Assembly: GCA_943846745.1 (NCBI GenBank)
Contig: OX044360.1
Coordinates: forward strand, 1,922,001 to 1,986,000
Length of the DNA stretch: 64,000 nucleotides
Origin: Opacimonas sp002292215
GTDB taxonomy: Bacteria; Pseudomonadota; Gammaproteobacteria; Enterobacterales; Alteromonadaceae
Direction of reading: 5' to 3'
The notes under the pieces were generated by a model that had not been told where the DNA came from, made no database searches, and saw nothing but the letters and a program-made list of their open reading frames with translations. Shown here in pieces: positions 9,119 through 18,997 of this stretch; within the stretch, counting starts at the first letter, position 1, and every line of letters starts with the position of its first letter. The translations under genes were made by a program, and so were the position numbers.

Positions 9119-9955
9119 ATGAATCAGCCTATTAATTTAGTGGCAATACAGCTCGTATCCACACCTGATATTGATGATAATTTTGCACAAGTCATAGAGC
9201 AACTTGAACGAGCTAAACTCAATATTGATACTAATTTACCGTCATTAGTGGTGTTGCCGGAATGTTTTGCATTTTTTGGTGGACGCGATATCAGTGCCTT
9301 AACGTTATTGGATGCCCAGGTACAAGCACAATTATTTGATCGGCTCGCCAGCATTGCCAAGTGTTACCAAATTTGGTTAATCGCGGGTTCCATACCGACC
9401 CCCTCACCGGTTGCAGATAAAATGTACGCGACCGCATTGTGTTTTGATCCCCACGGGCAACTAGTAGGTAAATATCACAAGACACATTTGTTTGATGTTG
9501 ATATCAATGATGCTACAGGTGCGTATCGTGAATCACAGTCAACGCTAGCAGGAACGGAGCCTTTCGTGCTAGAAACTGATTTTGGCCGGATTGGTGTCTG
9601 TATTTGTTATGATCTTCGATTTTCAACGCTGTTTAATGCGATGGTTAAAGACAGCGCAATCGATTATTTGGTCGTGCCAGCTGCTTTTACTAAAGAAACC
9701 GGTCTAGCGCATTGGCATCATTTACTCGCAGCACGCGCAATTGAGTATCAATGCTATGTCATCGCTGCCAATCAAGGCGGCACCCATACGAATGGTCGTC
9801 AAACCTATGGCCATTCTGCCATTTATTCACCATGGGGCGATGTCTTAGATATTATTAAACACAATGCAGGATTTGTGATTGCTAAAAACGATCCTATTCG
9901 GCATGATGAGATAAGAGCTGCGCTTAATGTGCAACAGCACCGTCAATTTTTTTAG
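9119..9955 (+). CDS. carbon-nitrogen hydrolase (Nit/omega-amidase-like)
   Basis: A nitrilase-superfamily amidohydrolase of 278 residues. The catalytic triad is complete: Glu48 in VVLPECF, Lys121 in YHKTHLFD and Cys163 in CICYDLRF. The CYDLRF and KTHLFD signatures match the Nit1/Nit2 branch, whose known members hydrolyse deaminated glutathione or alpha-keto acid omega-amides. Substrate assignment here is inference. It lies 10 bases after yhdP and 8 bases before tldD, as in many relatives, and the Shine-Dalgarno sequence of tldD overlaps its stop. Confidence 0.93.
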   Translation: MNQPINLVAIQLVSTPDIDDNFAQVIEQLERAKLNIDTNLPSLVVLPECFAFFGGRDISALTLLDAQVQAQLFDRLASIAKCYQIWLIAGSIPTPSPVADKMYATALCFDPHGQLVGKYHKTHLFDVDINDATGAYRESQSTLAGTEPFVLETDFGRIGVCICYDLRFSTLFNAMVKDSAIDYLVVPAAFTKETGLAHWHHLLAARAIEYQCYVIAANQGGTHTNGRQTYGHSAIYSPWGDVLDIIKHNAGFVIAKNDPIRHDEIRAALNVQQHRQFF

Positions 9956-9963
9956 GAGAACAT

Positions 9964-11409
9964 GTGACTTCATCAGTCCAAGCTAATTTACTAGATGCCT
10001 CAGGGGTATCAGTGGCGCAAGTTAACGAAACACTGGGCTTGTTGTGTACGCATGACGTGAACTATGCTGACTTATACTTTCAATCTTCACAACATGAAAC
10101 ATGGGTGTTAGAAGACGGCATTATTAAAAATGGTAGCTACAATATCGAACGCGGAGTTGGTGTGCGTGCCATAAGCGGTGAAAAAACCGGCTTTGCATAT
10201 TCTGACGATATCAATATTACCGCCTTGCATGATGCAGCTAAAGCCGCGCGATCAATTGCACCTGCGGTCAATGTAACAAAAGCGATCACGCCTTTTACCA
10301 CCGTCGTCGCTGATGCTAAATACATGACTGACAACCCGTTATTGCAAATGCAAGATGCCGAAAAAATCGCATTACTCAAAGCCACGGATATATATGTTCG
10401 TGAACAAGCCACTAATGCATCACAAGTCAGTGTCAGCATCACTGGTGTCTATGAAGAAATCCTTGTCGCTGCGACTGATGGTACATTTGCGACTGACCAA
10501 CGCCCACTGATCCGCTTAAATGTGTCGGTATTGCTCGAAGAGGGCGAACGCCGCGAGCGAGGAAGTTCTGGTGCAGGTGGACGCTATGCCTATGATTATT
10601 TTTCATCTGACGACAACGGTAAGCCATTTTACGAGCGTTTAGCGGATGAAGCGATACACATGGCTCGAATCAACTTACAAGCCATTGACGCGCCTGCTGG
10701 CAATATGCCTGTTGTGTTAGGTAATGGTTGGCCTGGTGTGTTATTACATGAGGCAGTTGGGCATGGTTTAGAAGGTGATTTTAACCGCAAGGGCTCATCC
10801 ACATTCTCTGGCAAAATTGGTCAACAGGTCGCCGCTAAAGGCGTGACAGTTGTTGATGATGGCACGATGCTCGATCGACGCGGTTCCATGACCATAGATG
10901 ATGAAGGTACACCGTCTCAATACAATGTGCTTATCGAAGATGGAATATTACAAGGCTACATGCAGGATAAGCATAATGCGGCATTAATGGGCGTTGCCCC
11001 AACCGGCAACGGTCGTCGCGAATCTTACGCGCATTTACCGATGCCACGTATGACCAATACTTATATGCTCGGTGGTGAACATTCCCAAGCTGATATTATC
11101 AGTACCATTAAACTTGGTGTGTTTGCACCCAACTTTGGTGGCGGACAAGTCGATATTACGTCGGGTAAATTTGTATTTTCGACGTCAGAAGCGTATCTCA
11201 TCGAAGATGGTAAAATTAGCACTCCGATCAAGGGCGCAACCCTAATCGGTAATGGTCCCGATGTAATGGGTAAAATATCTATGATAGGCAATGACTTAGC
11301 GTTAGATAAAGGCGTTGGGGTGTGTGGTAAAGACGGTCAAAGTGTACCCGTAGGCGTAGGTCAACCTAGCTTGAAAGTCGACGAAATCACCGTCGGTGGC
11401 ACGCAATAA
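9964..11409 (+). CDS. tldD: metalloprotease TldD
   Basis: TldD forms a heterodimeric zinc protease with TldE (PmbA), which degrades unfolded peptides and matures some modified peptides. The zinc motif HEAVGHGLEGD begins at His262, with Glu263 and His266. It is preserved here, whereas the partner PmbA at 12068 lacks it, as expected. Length is 481 residues. The start is GTG, preceded by AGGAG overlapping the stop of the nitrilase; the ATG two bases upstream gives an immediate stop. The partner gene lies 0.7 kb downstream, separated by the oppositely oriented darP. Confidence 0.97.
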   Translation: MTSSVQANLLDASGVSVAQVNETLGLLCTHDVNYADLYFQSSQHETWVLEDGIIKNGSYNIERGVGVRAISGEKTGFAYSDDINITALHDAAKAARSIAPAVNVTKAITPFTTVVADAKYMTDNPLLQMQDAEKIALLKATDIYVREQATNASQVSVSITGVYEEILVAATDGTFATDQRPLIRLNVSVLLEEGERRERGSSGAGGRYAYDYFSSDDNGKPFYERLADEAIHMARINLQAIDAPAGNMPVVLGNGWPGVLLHEAVGHGLEGDFNRKGSSTFSGKIGQQVAAKGVTVVDDGTMLDRRGSMTIDDEGTPSQYNVLIEDGILQGYMQDKHNAALMGVAPTGNGRRESYAHLPMPRMTNTYMLGGEHSQADIISTIKLGVFAPNFGGGQVDITSGKFVFSTSEAYLIEDGKISTPIKGATLIGNGPDVMGKISMIGNDLALDKGVGVCGKDGQSVPVGVGQPSLKVDEITVGGTQ

Positions 11410-11426
11410 GGGTTGTTACAACAAAT

Positions 11427-11458
11427 GCTATAACCGAAGCTAAGCCTGCGGTTATAGC
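11427..11458. terminator. hairpin between convergent tldD and darP
   Basis: GCTATAACCG (11427-11436) pairs perfectly with CGGTTATAGC (11449-11458). It sits between the convergent 3' ends of tldD and darP. There is no long T-run on either side, so it may be a weak bidirectional terminator or an mRNA-end stabiliser. Confidence 0.55.
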
Positions 11459-11469
11459 GTAAAAACAAC

Positions 11470-11991
11470 TTAGTTTGGCATGACACTTTTGAGATATTGA
11501 AAAATCTCACGTGATGCTTTCGGCGACTTATTTTGTTCTTCTTGCTTTTTAGCTTGACGAATTAGCTGACGTAGGCGTTGACGATCAAGGGCCGGATAGG
11601 TATCAAGCAATGTTTCAACTGCCTCATCACCTTGTTGGATTAACTCGTCACGCGCGATTTCAATCGCATGAAATGCTTGATTTGATTGACGCTGTTTAGC
11701 GTTAAGTACCGCTAAGGCGTTTTCAATTGGTTCAAAATCCGATTGACGTAACAACTTAGCCACTAATTGTAATTGACGACGATAGCCTTCTTTTTTCTTA
11801 TCGATACGTTGGGCAAGTGCCACGGCATCAGCCAGATCTTCTGACAAAGGAATCGTTTTTAAGGCTTTCTTAGTCAAGCCCACTAAGGTTCTACCGACCA
11901 GATGCAATGCATCTGCTTGTTGCTTAAGTTGAGTTTTACTGACCCAATTTTCATCTTCATCTGGGGCGGCTGTAAATTCTTCTTGGGACAT
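11470..11991 (-). CDS. darP: ribosome biogenesis factor DarP (YjgA, DUF615)
   Basis: DarP (YjgA) binds late 50S precursors and promotes formation of the peptidyl-transferase centre. The 173-residue product is helical and highly charged, with the family features ENWVSKTQLKQQADALHLVG (about 15-34) and LRQLIRQAKKQEEQNKSPKA near the C-terminus. It sits between tldD and pmbA on the opposite strand, as in many gammaproteobacteria. Its 5' region (11992-12067) is shared with the divergent pmbA. Confidence 0.94.
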   Translation of the reverse strand: MSQEEFTAAPDEDENWVSKTQLKQQADALHLVGRTLVGLTKKALKTIPLSEDLADAVALAQRIDKKKEGYRRQLQLVAKLLRQSDFEPIENALAVLNAKQRQSNQAFHAIEIARDELIQQGDEAVETLLDTYPALDRQRLRQLIRQAKKQEEQNKSPKASREIFQYLKSVMPN

Positions 11992-12067
11992 AACATTTAA
12001 CTTTTTCTTTTGAATATGGTTCTATTATAACAACGGAACCACAAACTTGGATAGCGAAACCGACATT

Positions 12068-13399
12068 ATGCAAACAAAACAGCAACTCGAAGACATTAAA
12101 CAGGTCGTAAGTGATGTATTAGCCATGGCGAAAGCGCAAGGTGCAACTGAAGCCGAAGCAAGTATGTCGAAAGTTCAAGGGATCGCCGTATCGGCGCGTA
12201 TGCAAGAAGTCGAAAACATCGAATTCACCAATGATGGCGGCTTAGGTATCGCCGTTTATGTCGGTCGTCACAAAGGCTCTGCTTCAACGGCAGACTTATC
12301 CCCTGCGGCATTATCATTAACCGTACAAAAAGCCATCGAGATCGCCAAACATACCGGCGAAGATGACTGTAATGGCATTGCTGATGTCGACCAAATGGCA
12401 ACGTACATCCCTGATTGTGATTTATATCATCCAATTGAATTAGATACTGAGCTAGGTCTTACTTATGCACTCGCAGCCGAAAAAGCAGCATTAGATAGCA
12501 GTGACAAAATTACTAACTCTGATGGTGCCAGTTATAACGCCAATATTGGCTGCCGTGTATACGGTAACTCACATGGTTTAATTGCGGGTTATCCGAGTAC
12601 TCGTTATAGCTTAAGCTGTGTGGTGTTAAGCCAATCAGAACATGATATGCAACGTGATTATGCGTACAGCGTATCGCGTGTCAGTACTGAGCTATCTGCA
12701 CCTGAAGCGATTGGTCAAGAAGCGGCTAAAAATGCAATTGACCGCTTAGATGCCCGTAAAATTAATACCGGAAAATACCCCGTGGTATTTGATCGTCAAA
12801 TCGCCTCTAGCTTATTTGGTCATTTCGTCGGGGCAATCAGTGGCGGCAGTTTATATCGTAAATCATCATTTTTACTCGACTCTATCCAGACTCAAGTGTT
12901 ACCTGAATGGCTCAGTATTGCCGAAAAACCGCATGTTAAACGCGCACTAGCTAGTTCACCTTTTGATAACGAAGGGGTCCAAACTAAAGATATGCAAATT
13001 GTACAAGATGGTGTGTTGCAACATTATCTATTAACAAGTTATTCGGCGCGCAAAATGGGCTTAACTACCACCGGACATGCTGGTGGGATCCATAACTGGT
13101 ATGTCTCGACCAATGCACCAGACCAAGCGGCTTTATTACAGCAAATGGGCACAGGATTATTGGTCACTGAGTTGATGGGACAGGGTGTCAATGGCGTGAC
13201 CGGTGATTACTCGCGTGGTGCAGCTGGGTTTTGGGTAGAAAATGGGATTATCCAATATCCTGTCCATGAAATCACGATTGCAGGTAATCTCAAGACGATG
13301 CTCAAAAATATTACTGCTGTGGCAAATGATATTGAAGCTCGCGGTAGTATTCAGACAGGATCAGTATTGATCAGTGAAATGCAAATAGCCGGTAATTAA
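12068..13399 (+). CDS. pmbA: metalloprotease subunit TldE (PmbA)
   Basis: PmbA/TldE is the non-catalytic partner of TldD in the TldD/E protease and builds the closed chamber that admits unfolded peptides. The 443-residue sequence matches the family along its length, for example FTNDGGLGIAVYVGRHKGSA near the N-terminus, GHFVGAISGGSLYRKSSFLL in the middle and ITGDYSRGAAGFWVENG-like sequence near the C-terminus. It lacks the TldD zinc HExxxH. I chose ATG 12068 because alignment to the family starts there; an in-frame TTG at 12047 would add seven residues. Neither has a strong ribosome-binding site. Confidence 0.95.
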   Translation: MQTKQQLEDIKQVVSDVLAMAKAQGATEAEASMSKVQGIAVSARMQEVENIEFTNDGGLGIAVYVGRHKGSASTADLSPAALSLTVQKAIEIAKHTGEDDCNGIADVDQMATYIPDCDLYHPIELDTELGLTYALAAEKAALDSSDKITNSDGASYNANIGCRVYGNSHGLIAGYPSTRYSLSCVVLSQSEHDMQRDYAYSVSRVSTELSAPEAIGQEAAKNAIDRLDARKINTGKYPVVFDRQIASSLFGHFVGAISGGSLYRKSSFLLDSIQTQVLPEWLSIAEKPHVKRALASSPFDNEGVQTKDMQIVQDGVLQHYLLTSYSARKMGLTTTGHAGGIHNWYVSTNAPDQAALLQQMGTGLLVTELMGQGVNGVTGDYSRGAAGFWVENGIIQYPVHEITIAGNLKTMLKNITAVANDIEARGSIQTGSVLISEMQIAGN

Positions 13400-13436
13400 T
13401 CAGCTAAAATAAGTGATAGGCCAATGACTCGTTGCG

Positions 13437-14279
13437 TTAGCGCAAATAAACATCGAAACGGTGTTTTTTACCTTTGATTTGCATGGTTGGCGCTTTATCT
13501 TGTAAAAATGGCGCGTAATTGGGTCGTTTCACGACGACTCGTTTCGCGGCTAATGATAACGCTGGCGTTAATAAATCATCCGCATCCGCATCATGTCCGA
13601 GTAACGTTTGAAACATTTTCATTGGCTTTTTTACGGCTGCGGATTTTTTCTTATGAGGAAACATCGGATCTAAGTACACCACATCCACCTCTTGCTTTTG
13701 TTCAATGAGCTCTTGTAACCGCTCGACCGCATTGCCAGGTAAAAGCTTCATTCGTGCGACAATATCCCGGCTTTGTACATCTTCACTACCACGATCTAGC
13801 CCATCATGTAATAACGCACACACAATATTCGTCCGTTCAAGCAGCGTGACTTGGCAACCTAGGGATGCCAAAATAAAACTATCCGTGCCTAAACCTGCAG
13901 TTGCATCCACAACACTCGGGCGCAATGTACTTTTGATCCCTACAGCTTTAGCGATAGCTTCGTTTTTGCCACCGCCTTTATCTTTGCGATAGAGCAACGC
14001 ATCTGCGGCAAAATCAACACACAATGGCAACAATTTAGGATCACGTAAATCAACTAATCCAACGCCTTCATCGACACTCACTAGTGCGTACTGCCCAAAT
14101 TGATTAACAGCTTTATCGGTGTAAATGGCTGCTAACTGTTGAAGGCCAACAAATTCAAGTTGGTAAGTACTTGCTAGTGCTTTAAGGTTTTTAATATCTG
14201 ACAAAACATCGTTAAATTTGATTAATGATAACGGCTTACCCGCAGCGTTATGTAACACTCGACCACTAAAATCAGGCAT
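13437..14279 (-). CDS. rsmJ: 16S rRNA (guanine1516-N2)-methyltransferase RsmJ
   Basis: RsmJ (YhiQ) methylates G1516 of 16S rRNA with S-adenosylmethionine. The SAM-binding motif VDATAGLGTDSFILASLG is followed by the acidic LLERTNIVCALLHDGLDR, and the catalytic-type motif YLDPMFPHKKKSA comes later. All match RsmJ. Length is 280 residues, about 30 more than the E. coli protein because of an N-terminal extension (PDFSGRVLHNAAGKPLSL). Its start overlaps the 3' end of recG by 8 bases, so the two are co-transcribed and coupled. Confidence 0.93.
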   Translation of the reverse strand: MPDFSGRVLHNAAGKPLSLIKFNDVLSDIKNLKALASTYQLEFVGLQQLAAIYTDKAVNQFGQYALVSVDEGVGLVDLRDPKLLPLCVDFAADALLYRKDKGGGKNEAIAKAVGIKSTLRPSVVDATAGLGTDSFILASLGCQVTLLERTNIVCALLHDGLDRGSEDVQSRDIVARMKLLPGNAVERLQELIEQKQEVDVVYLDPMFPHKKKSAAVKKPMKMFQTLLGHDADADDLLTPALSLAAKRVVVKRPNYAPFLQDKAPTMQIKGKKHRFDVYLR

Positions 14280-16359
14280 TTGAATATTGTTCCTTCGCGC
14301 CTAACCAACGATTAATCATGGCTTGCGCATTGGCGGGGTGATGCACAAATAAATCCGCAGCTAACTGCTGGACTTGATCGAGTAAGTGCCCGTCACGGAC
14401 CAAATCTGCTATTTTCAGATCGGCAATGCCGGTTTGTTTAGTACCTAAAATCTCACCCGGCCCGCGTATTTCCAGATCCATTTGCGCGATATAAAACCCA
14501 TCATTAGAGTCTCGCAAGACACCTAAGCGTTTGGTGGCAGTCTTGGATAAGGTACCGTCATACATTAATACACAATGACTTTCTACAGAACCTCGACCTA
14601 CTCGGCCGCGGAGTTGATGCAGTTGAGCTAAGCCTAATCGTTCTGGGTTTTCAATGATCATTAAACTGGCATTGGGTACATCTACACCAACTTCGATTAC
14701 CGTAGTGGCGACTAACACATCGAGTTCTGCAGCTTTAAATTGTGCCATAATTGCTTGTTTTTCTGCCGGTTTCATACGGCCATGTACTAATCCTACTTGC
14801 AGATCAGGTAAGGCAGTCTTTAACGCAATATACGTATCTTCGGCAGCTTGGCTTTGTAATACTTCAGATTCTTCGATTAGCGTACATACCCAATATACTT
14901 GACGGCTATCTGCGGTGACAGATTTGTGTACGCGTGCCATAATTTGATCCCGTCTAGCACTAGGTACAACGATAGTTTGTACTGGCGTACGTCCAGGCGG
15001 AAGTTCATCAATGACTGATGTATTGAGATCGGCATATGCCGTCATGGCAAGCGTTCGAGGGATCGGTGTCGCAGTCATGACTAACTGATGTGGGAAGCGC
15101 CCTTGCATCTCCCCTTTTTCACGTAGCGCCAACCGTTGATGCACCCCGAACCGGTGTTGTTCATCAATAATCACCATCGCCAAATTATGATAAATGACTT
15201 TTTCTTGAAAAACAGCATGAGTACCCACTAACAAATTAATATCGCCCGACACTAACGCAGTTAGTACTTGCTCACGTGCTTTACCTTTTAATTTACCGGC
15301 TAACCAACCCACATGAATGCCTAACTCAGTGAACCATGTCGCAAAATTTTGCGCGTGCTGTTCGGCTAATAACTCTGTCGGTGCCATCAGTACCACCTGA
15401 TAGCCAGCAGAAATGACATTCAATGCCGCTAAAGCTGACACTAACGTTTTACCTGAGCCAACATCACCTTGGACTAAACGCATCATTGGATAAGGTTGGT
15501 GCATGTCATGTTGAATTTCACGCACGACCCGCGCTTGGGCATTCGTCGGCGCAAAGGGCAGCGTCGCTAAAAACCGTTGCTGTAAATCATCATCTTGTGC
15601 AATTGCAAAACCGGGTTGCACTTCATTGTTTGCGCGCATTTTTAACACACTGACTTGATGCGCCATGAGTTCTTCTAAAATCAGACGCTGCTGCGCTGGA
15701 TGCTTACCTTCTTCAAACAAATGCAATGACACATCAGGTGGCGGTCGATGCACAATATGTAGGGCCTCGTTTAAGGAGATCTGTTGCGCATACATACCAG
15801 CAGGCATGAGCTCAGCTAATGCACCTTGCTGCATGGCTAAGAGCGCTTGTTCAGTTAAATTGCGTAAGGTGATTTGTTTCACACCATCGGTCGTTGGATA
15901 CACAGGTGTCAGACTCTCAGACATGGGAGCAGTGTCATTAGGATTGACGACTTTATATTCGGGATGGACACATTCTAAGGCATGCTTACCGCGACGATAT
16001 TCACCGAAGGCTCGGATTTGCGTACCCGGTGAGAGCTGTGCTTTTTGCGCCGCAGAAAAATAAAAAAAACGGCAGGTAATGATCCCAGACGCATCCTTGA
16101 TTTTGATAACCAAAGCACGACGACGACCAAAAACAATATCACTTTGAATCACCTCACCTTGGATTGTCGCATGAATGCCATGATACAAATCCACGATATT
16201 ATAGATATGCGTGCGGTCTTCATACCGATGAGGCAAATGAAATAACACATCTTGGACTGTGCGTAAGCCTAAGTTGGCCAGTTTTTCTGCCACCTTTGCC
16301 CCAACACCTTTTAAGACGGTAATAGGTTGATGACCATATGCTGGGGTAGCAAGACTCAC
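14272..16359 (-). CDS. recG: ATP-dependent DNA helicase RecG
   Basis: RecG regresses stalled replication forks and branch-migrates Holliday junctions. The 695 residues contain the N-terminal wedge (OB fold) domain with PHRYEDRT near 45, Walker A GDVGSGKT near 297, the DEQH box near 398, and helicase motifs of the second RecA fold (ATTVIEVGVDVPNA and QLRGRVGRG). The length is normal. It lies between ridA (10 bases upstream) and rsmJ (8-base overlap), all on the minus strand. Confidence 0.97.
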   Translation of the reverse strand: MSLATPAYGHQPITVLKGVGAKVAEKLANLGLRTVQDVLFHLPHRYEDRTHIYNIVDLYHGIHATIQGEVIQSDIVFGRRRALVIKIKDASGIITCRFFYFSAAQKAQLSPGTQIRAFGEYRRGKHALECVHPEYKVVNPNDTAPMSESLTPVYPTTDGVKQITLRNLTEQALLAMQQGALAELMPAGMYAQQISLNEALHIVHRPPPDVSLHLFEEGKHPAQQRLILEELMAHQVSVLKMRANNEVQPGFAIAQDDDLQQRFLATLPFAPTNAQARVVREIQHDMHQPYPMMRLVQGDVGSGKTLVSALAALNVISAGYQVVLMAPTELLAEQHAQNFATWFTELGIHVGWLAGKLKGKAREQVLTALVSGDINLLVGTHAVFQEKVIYHNLAMVIIDEQHRFGVHQRLALREKGEMQGRFPHQLVMTATPIPRTLAMTAYADLNTSVIDELPPGRTPVQTIVVPSARRDQIMARVHKSVTADSRQVYWVCTLIEESEVLQSQAAEDTYIALKTALPDLQVGLVHGRMKPAEKQAIMAQFKAAELDVLVATTVIEVGVDVPNASLMIIENPERLGLAQLHQLRGRVGRGSVESHCVLMYDGTLSKTATKRLGVLRDSNDGFYIAQMDLEIRGPGEILGTKQTGIADLKIADLVRDGHLLDQVQQLAADLFVHHPANAQAMINRWLGAKEQYSNA

Positions 16360-16369
16360 GCAGTTTTCT

Positions 16370-16756
16370 CTACTCTGGCAGTTGCATTATGCCGTCAATT
16401 TCAATTTGAGCGGCTTTGGGTAAGGCTGAAACTTGCACCGCTGCACGCGCAGGATATGGCGTATTAAAGTACTGCGCCATGATTTCATTTACGGTAGCAA
16501 AATGACCTAAGTCGATTAAGAAAATATTCACTTTAACCATATCATTAATATCGCCACCCGCAGCTTCACACACTGCACATAGGTTTTTGAATACTTGATG
16601 CGCTTGCGCAGCAAAGTCATCCGAAACCATTTCCATTGTACTGGCGACTAACGGGATTTGACCCGATAAATATACCGTATTACCAGCTTTGATAGCTTGA
16701 TTGTATGTACCGATCGCAGCGGGAGCTGCCTCTGAATGGATCACAGATTTAGTCAT
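16370..16756 (-). CDS. ridA: RidA family enamine/imine deaminase
   Basis: RidA hydrolyses reactive enamines and imines such as 2-aminoacrylate, produced by PLP enzymes. The 128-residue protein has the family signatures GTYNQAIKAGNTVYLSGQIP (16-35) and YPARAAVQVSALPKAAQIEI (101-120), with the catalytic Arg104. It follows spoT, as in most gammaproteobacteria, with a 48-base gap, and precedes recG by 10 bases. Confidence 0.96.
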   Translation of the reverse strand: MTKSVIHSEAAPAAIGTYNQAIKAGNTVYLSGQIPLVASTMEMVSDDFAAQAHQVFKNLCAVCEAAGGDINDMVKVNIFLIDLGHFATVNEIMAQYFNTPYPARAAVQVSALPKAAQIEIDGIMQLPE

Positions 16757-16804
16757 GATAATTCCTACTTATTAATACTTATGGTAATGGGTTTAGGTCT
16801 AGGG

Positions 16805-18919
16805 TTAAATATGTTTGTTTTGGCTATGTCGTGAGACTTTTTGGACTTCGGGCATAATGCGAATTTTGCGCATGATATCCGCAAAATGAATACGATTGCG
16901 TGTGGTCACTTCAAGATCCACAAAATACACATTGCTCTCTTTTTCATCCGTAATCAGATTAATGATATTCGAATCACACGCTGTAATCGCATTAGTCAGC
17001 TTAGCTAGAGTACCTTGATGGTTGATTAACTCAACTCTCACTGACACTTTAAAATCACCATCAACCTGGTCATCCCATTCCATTGGCAAGACGCGCTGAG
17101 GCTCTTCTTTGGAAAGTTTGCGAATATTGGTACAACCATGTTGGTGGATCATCATGCCTTTTCCAGGATTGAGGATCGCAACAATTTCATCATCAGGGAT
17201 CGGGTAACAGCATTTGGAATAGTGCATCAACAAGCCTTCGGTGCCTTTGATAGCTACTTTGCCTCTTTTCTCATCGGCTAACGAATCGCTATCCCCAACT
17301 AATCGCCGTGCAACAATGGCGCTAAGTTCATTTCCAAGCCCAATATCTTCAAGCAAGGCATTGAACGTCGCATGTTTGGTCTCATCCACAACGCGATCAA
17401 TATCAACTTGCGCCACATCATCCAGATTATTATGACCTAACGCATGACGAAGTAAACGCGTCCCCATGCCTAAGGCATCTTCGCTTTGTTGTTTACGCAA
17501 ATACTGACGAATACTTGCTCGTGCTTTCGCACTCACCACAAAATTCAACCAATTGGCATTGGGTTTGGCACGAGGAGAAGTAATAATTTGCACAGTTTGG
17601 CCATTTTGCAGCGGCTCGGATAACGAGAAATTGCGGCGGTCAACGCGCACACCCACGCAGGTATTGCCAACGCCAGAATGCACTGCATACGCAAAATCAA
17701 CCGCGCACGAACCAGTCGGTAATTCTATGATTTTGCCTTTAGGGGTAAACACATAAATCTCATCGGGAAATAAATCCGATTTGACATTTTCGATGAATTC
17801 AAACGAAGAACTGGCGCTTTGTTGCAGTTCCAGTAAGGATTGCATCCACTTCCGTGCTTTCAGCTGAGACGAGGTATCTTTCTCATCAGGAGATTTGTAC
17901 AACCAGTGTGCAGCCACTCCTTTATCTGCCATGATATCCATTTCTTGGGTGCGGATCTGCACTTCAACCGGAATACCATGAGGCCCTATTAATGAGGTAT
18001 GTAATGATTGATAACCATTGGTACGTGGGATCGCAATGTAATCTTTAAAGCGGTTTTCGATCGGCTTATACAGCCCATGCATCGCACCTAATGCACGGTA
18101 ACATTCATCAATCGAGCTAAAAACCAAACGGAACGCATAGATATCCATCACTTCATTGAACATCAACTCTTTGTTGCGCATCTTGCGGTAAATCGAGTAC
18201 AAGTGCTTTTCACGTCCGGTCACACTCGCCTCAAGACCATGCTGCTGCAAGCGTGCTTTAATTTCACCAAAAACATTATCAATGACTTCTTTACGATTAC
18301 CGCGCGCTTGTTTGACGGCACTGCGCAATGCTCGATGACGCATTGGATACATGGCTTCAAAGCCTAAGTTTTCCAATTCGTTTTTCATATCGTGGATCCC
18401 CAGACGATGAGCAATCGGGGCATATATTTCAAGCGTTTCGGTAGCTATACGACGACGTTTATCCGGACGTAATGCCCCTAATGTGCGCATATTATGAGTA
18501 CGGTCAGCAAGTTTAATTAAAATAACCCGGATATCTTGTACCATCGCCATCATCATCTTGCGAAAGTTTTCGACTTGGGCTTCTTCTTTATTGGAAAATT
18601 TGATTTTTTCGAGTTTAGAGACGCCCTCAACTAGTTCAGCGACAACGTCACCAAAACTATTCGCTAAATCTTGTTGGGAATAATGCGTATCTTCTATGAC
18701 ATCATGCAACAAGGCAGCCATGATCGTTTCATGATCAAAGTGCATGTCAGCAAGGATGCCGGCAACTGCGACTGGATGAGTAATATAAGGGTCGCCACTT
18801 GAGCGCATTTGCCCTTCGTGTGCATCTTTTGCAAGCACAAAAGCAGATTGCACCAGTTGTACCTGGTCATCTGGCAAATACGCAGTAACTTTGGATTTTA
18901 GACCTTCAAATAAATACAC
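16805..18919 (-). CDS. spoT: bifunctional (p)ppGpp synthetase/hydrolase SpoT
   Basis: SpoT hydrolyses and, under some stresses, makes (p)ppGpp. The HD hydrolase motif is intact (His48 in ITHPVAVAG; His72-Asp73 in LLHDVIED). The synthetase domain follows (YRKMRNKELMFNEVMDIYAF, about 245-264), then TGS (about 388-450) and a C-terminal ACT domain (about 630-704). Length is 704, typical of SpoT. The start is GTG (VYLFEGLKSK); no ATG lies close by. It forms the conserved unit gmk-rpoZ-spoT-ridA-recG. A 10-bp inverted repeat lies between rpoZ and this start. Confidence 0.97.
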   Translation of the reverse strand: MYLFEGLKSKVTAYLPDDQVQLVQSAFVLAKDAHEGQMRSSGDPYITHPVAVAGILADMHFDHETIMAALLHDVIEDTHYSQQDLANSFGDVVAELVEGVSKLEKIKFSNKEEAQVENFRKMMMAMVQDIRVILIKLADRTHNMRTLGALRPDKRRRIATETLEIYAPIAHRLGIHDMKNELENLGFEAMYPMRHRALRSAVKQARGNRKEVIDNVFGEIKARLQQHGLEASVTGREKHLYSIYRKMRNKELMFNEVMDIYAFRLVFSSIDECYRALGAMHGLYKPIENRFKDYIAIPRTNGYQSLHTSLIGPHGIPVEVQIRTQEMDIMADKGVAAHWLYKSPDEKDTSSQLKARKWMQSLLELQQSASSSFEFIENVKSDLFPDEIYVFTPKGKIIELPTGSCAVDFAYAVHSGVGNTCVGVRVDRRNFSLSEPLQNGQTVQIITSPRAKPNANWLNFVVSAKARASIRQYLRKQQSEDALGMGTRLLRHALGHNNLDDVAQVDIDRVVDETKHATFNALLEDIGLGNELSAIVARRLVGDSDSLADEKRGKVAIKGTEGLLMHYSKCCYPIPDDEIVAILNPGKGMMIHQHGCTNIRKLSKEEPQRVLPMEWDDQVDGDFKVSVRVELINHQGTLAKLTNAITACDSNIINLITDEKESNVYFVDLEVTTRNRIHFADIMRKIRIMPEVQKVSRHSQNKHI

Positions 18920-18920
18920 G

Positions 18921-18986
18921 TAGCATCACAAGTGGTTGGTTTAACACATATATAAATAGAATACGTGACAATGCCCTGTGATGCTA
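18921..18986. repeat. inverted repeat in the rpoZ-spoT intergenic region
   Basis: TAGCATCACA (18921-18930) and TGTGATGCTA (18977-18986) are perfect inverted repeats around a 46-base AT-rich loop. Each arm is followed by AGTGGTTGG or a close copy on the plus strand, so a direct repeat overlaps the inverted one. One arm lies 1 base before the spoT GTG. It could be an attenuator hairpin in the rpoZ-spoT mRNA or a paired protein-binding site. Confidence 0.5.
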
Positions 18987-18997
18987 GTGGTTTGGCG

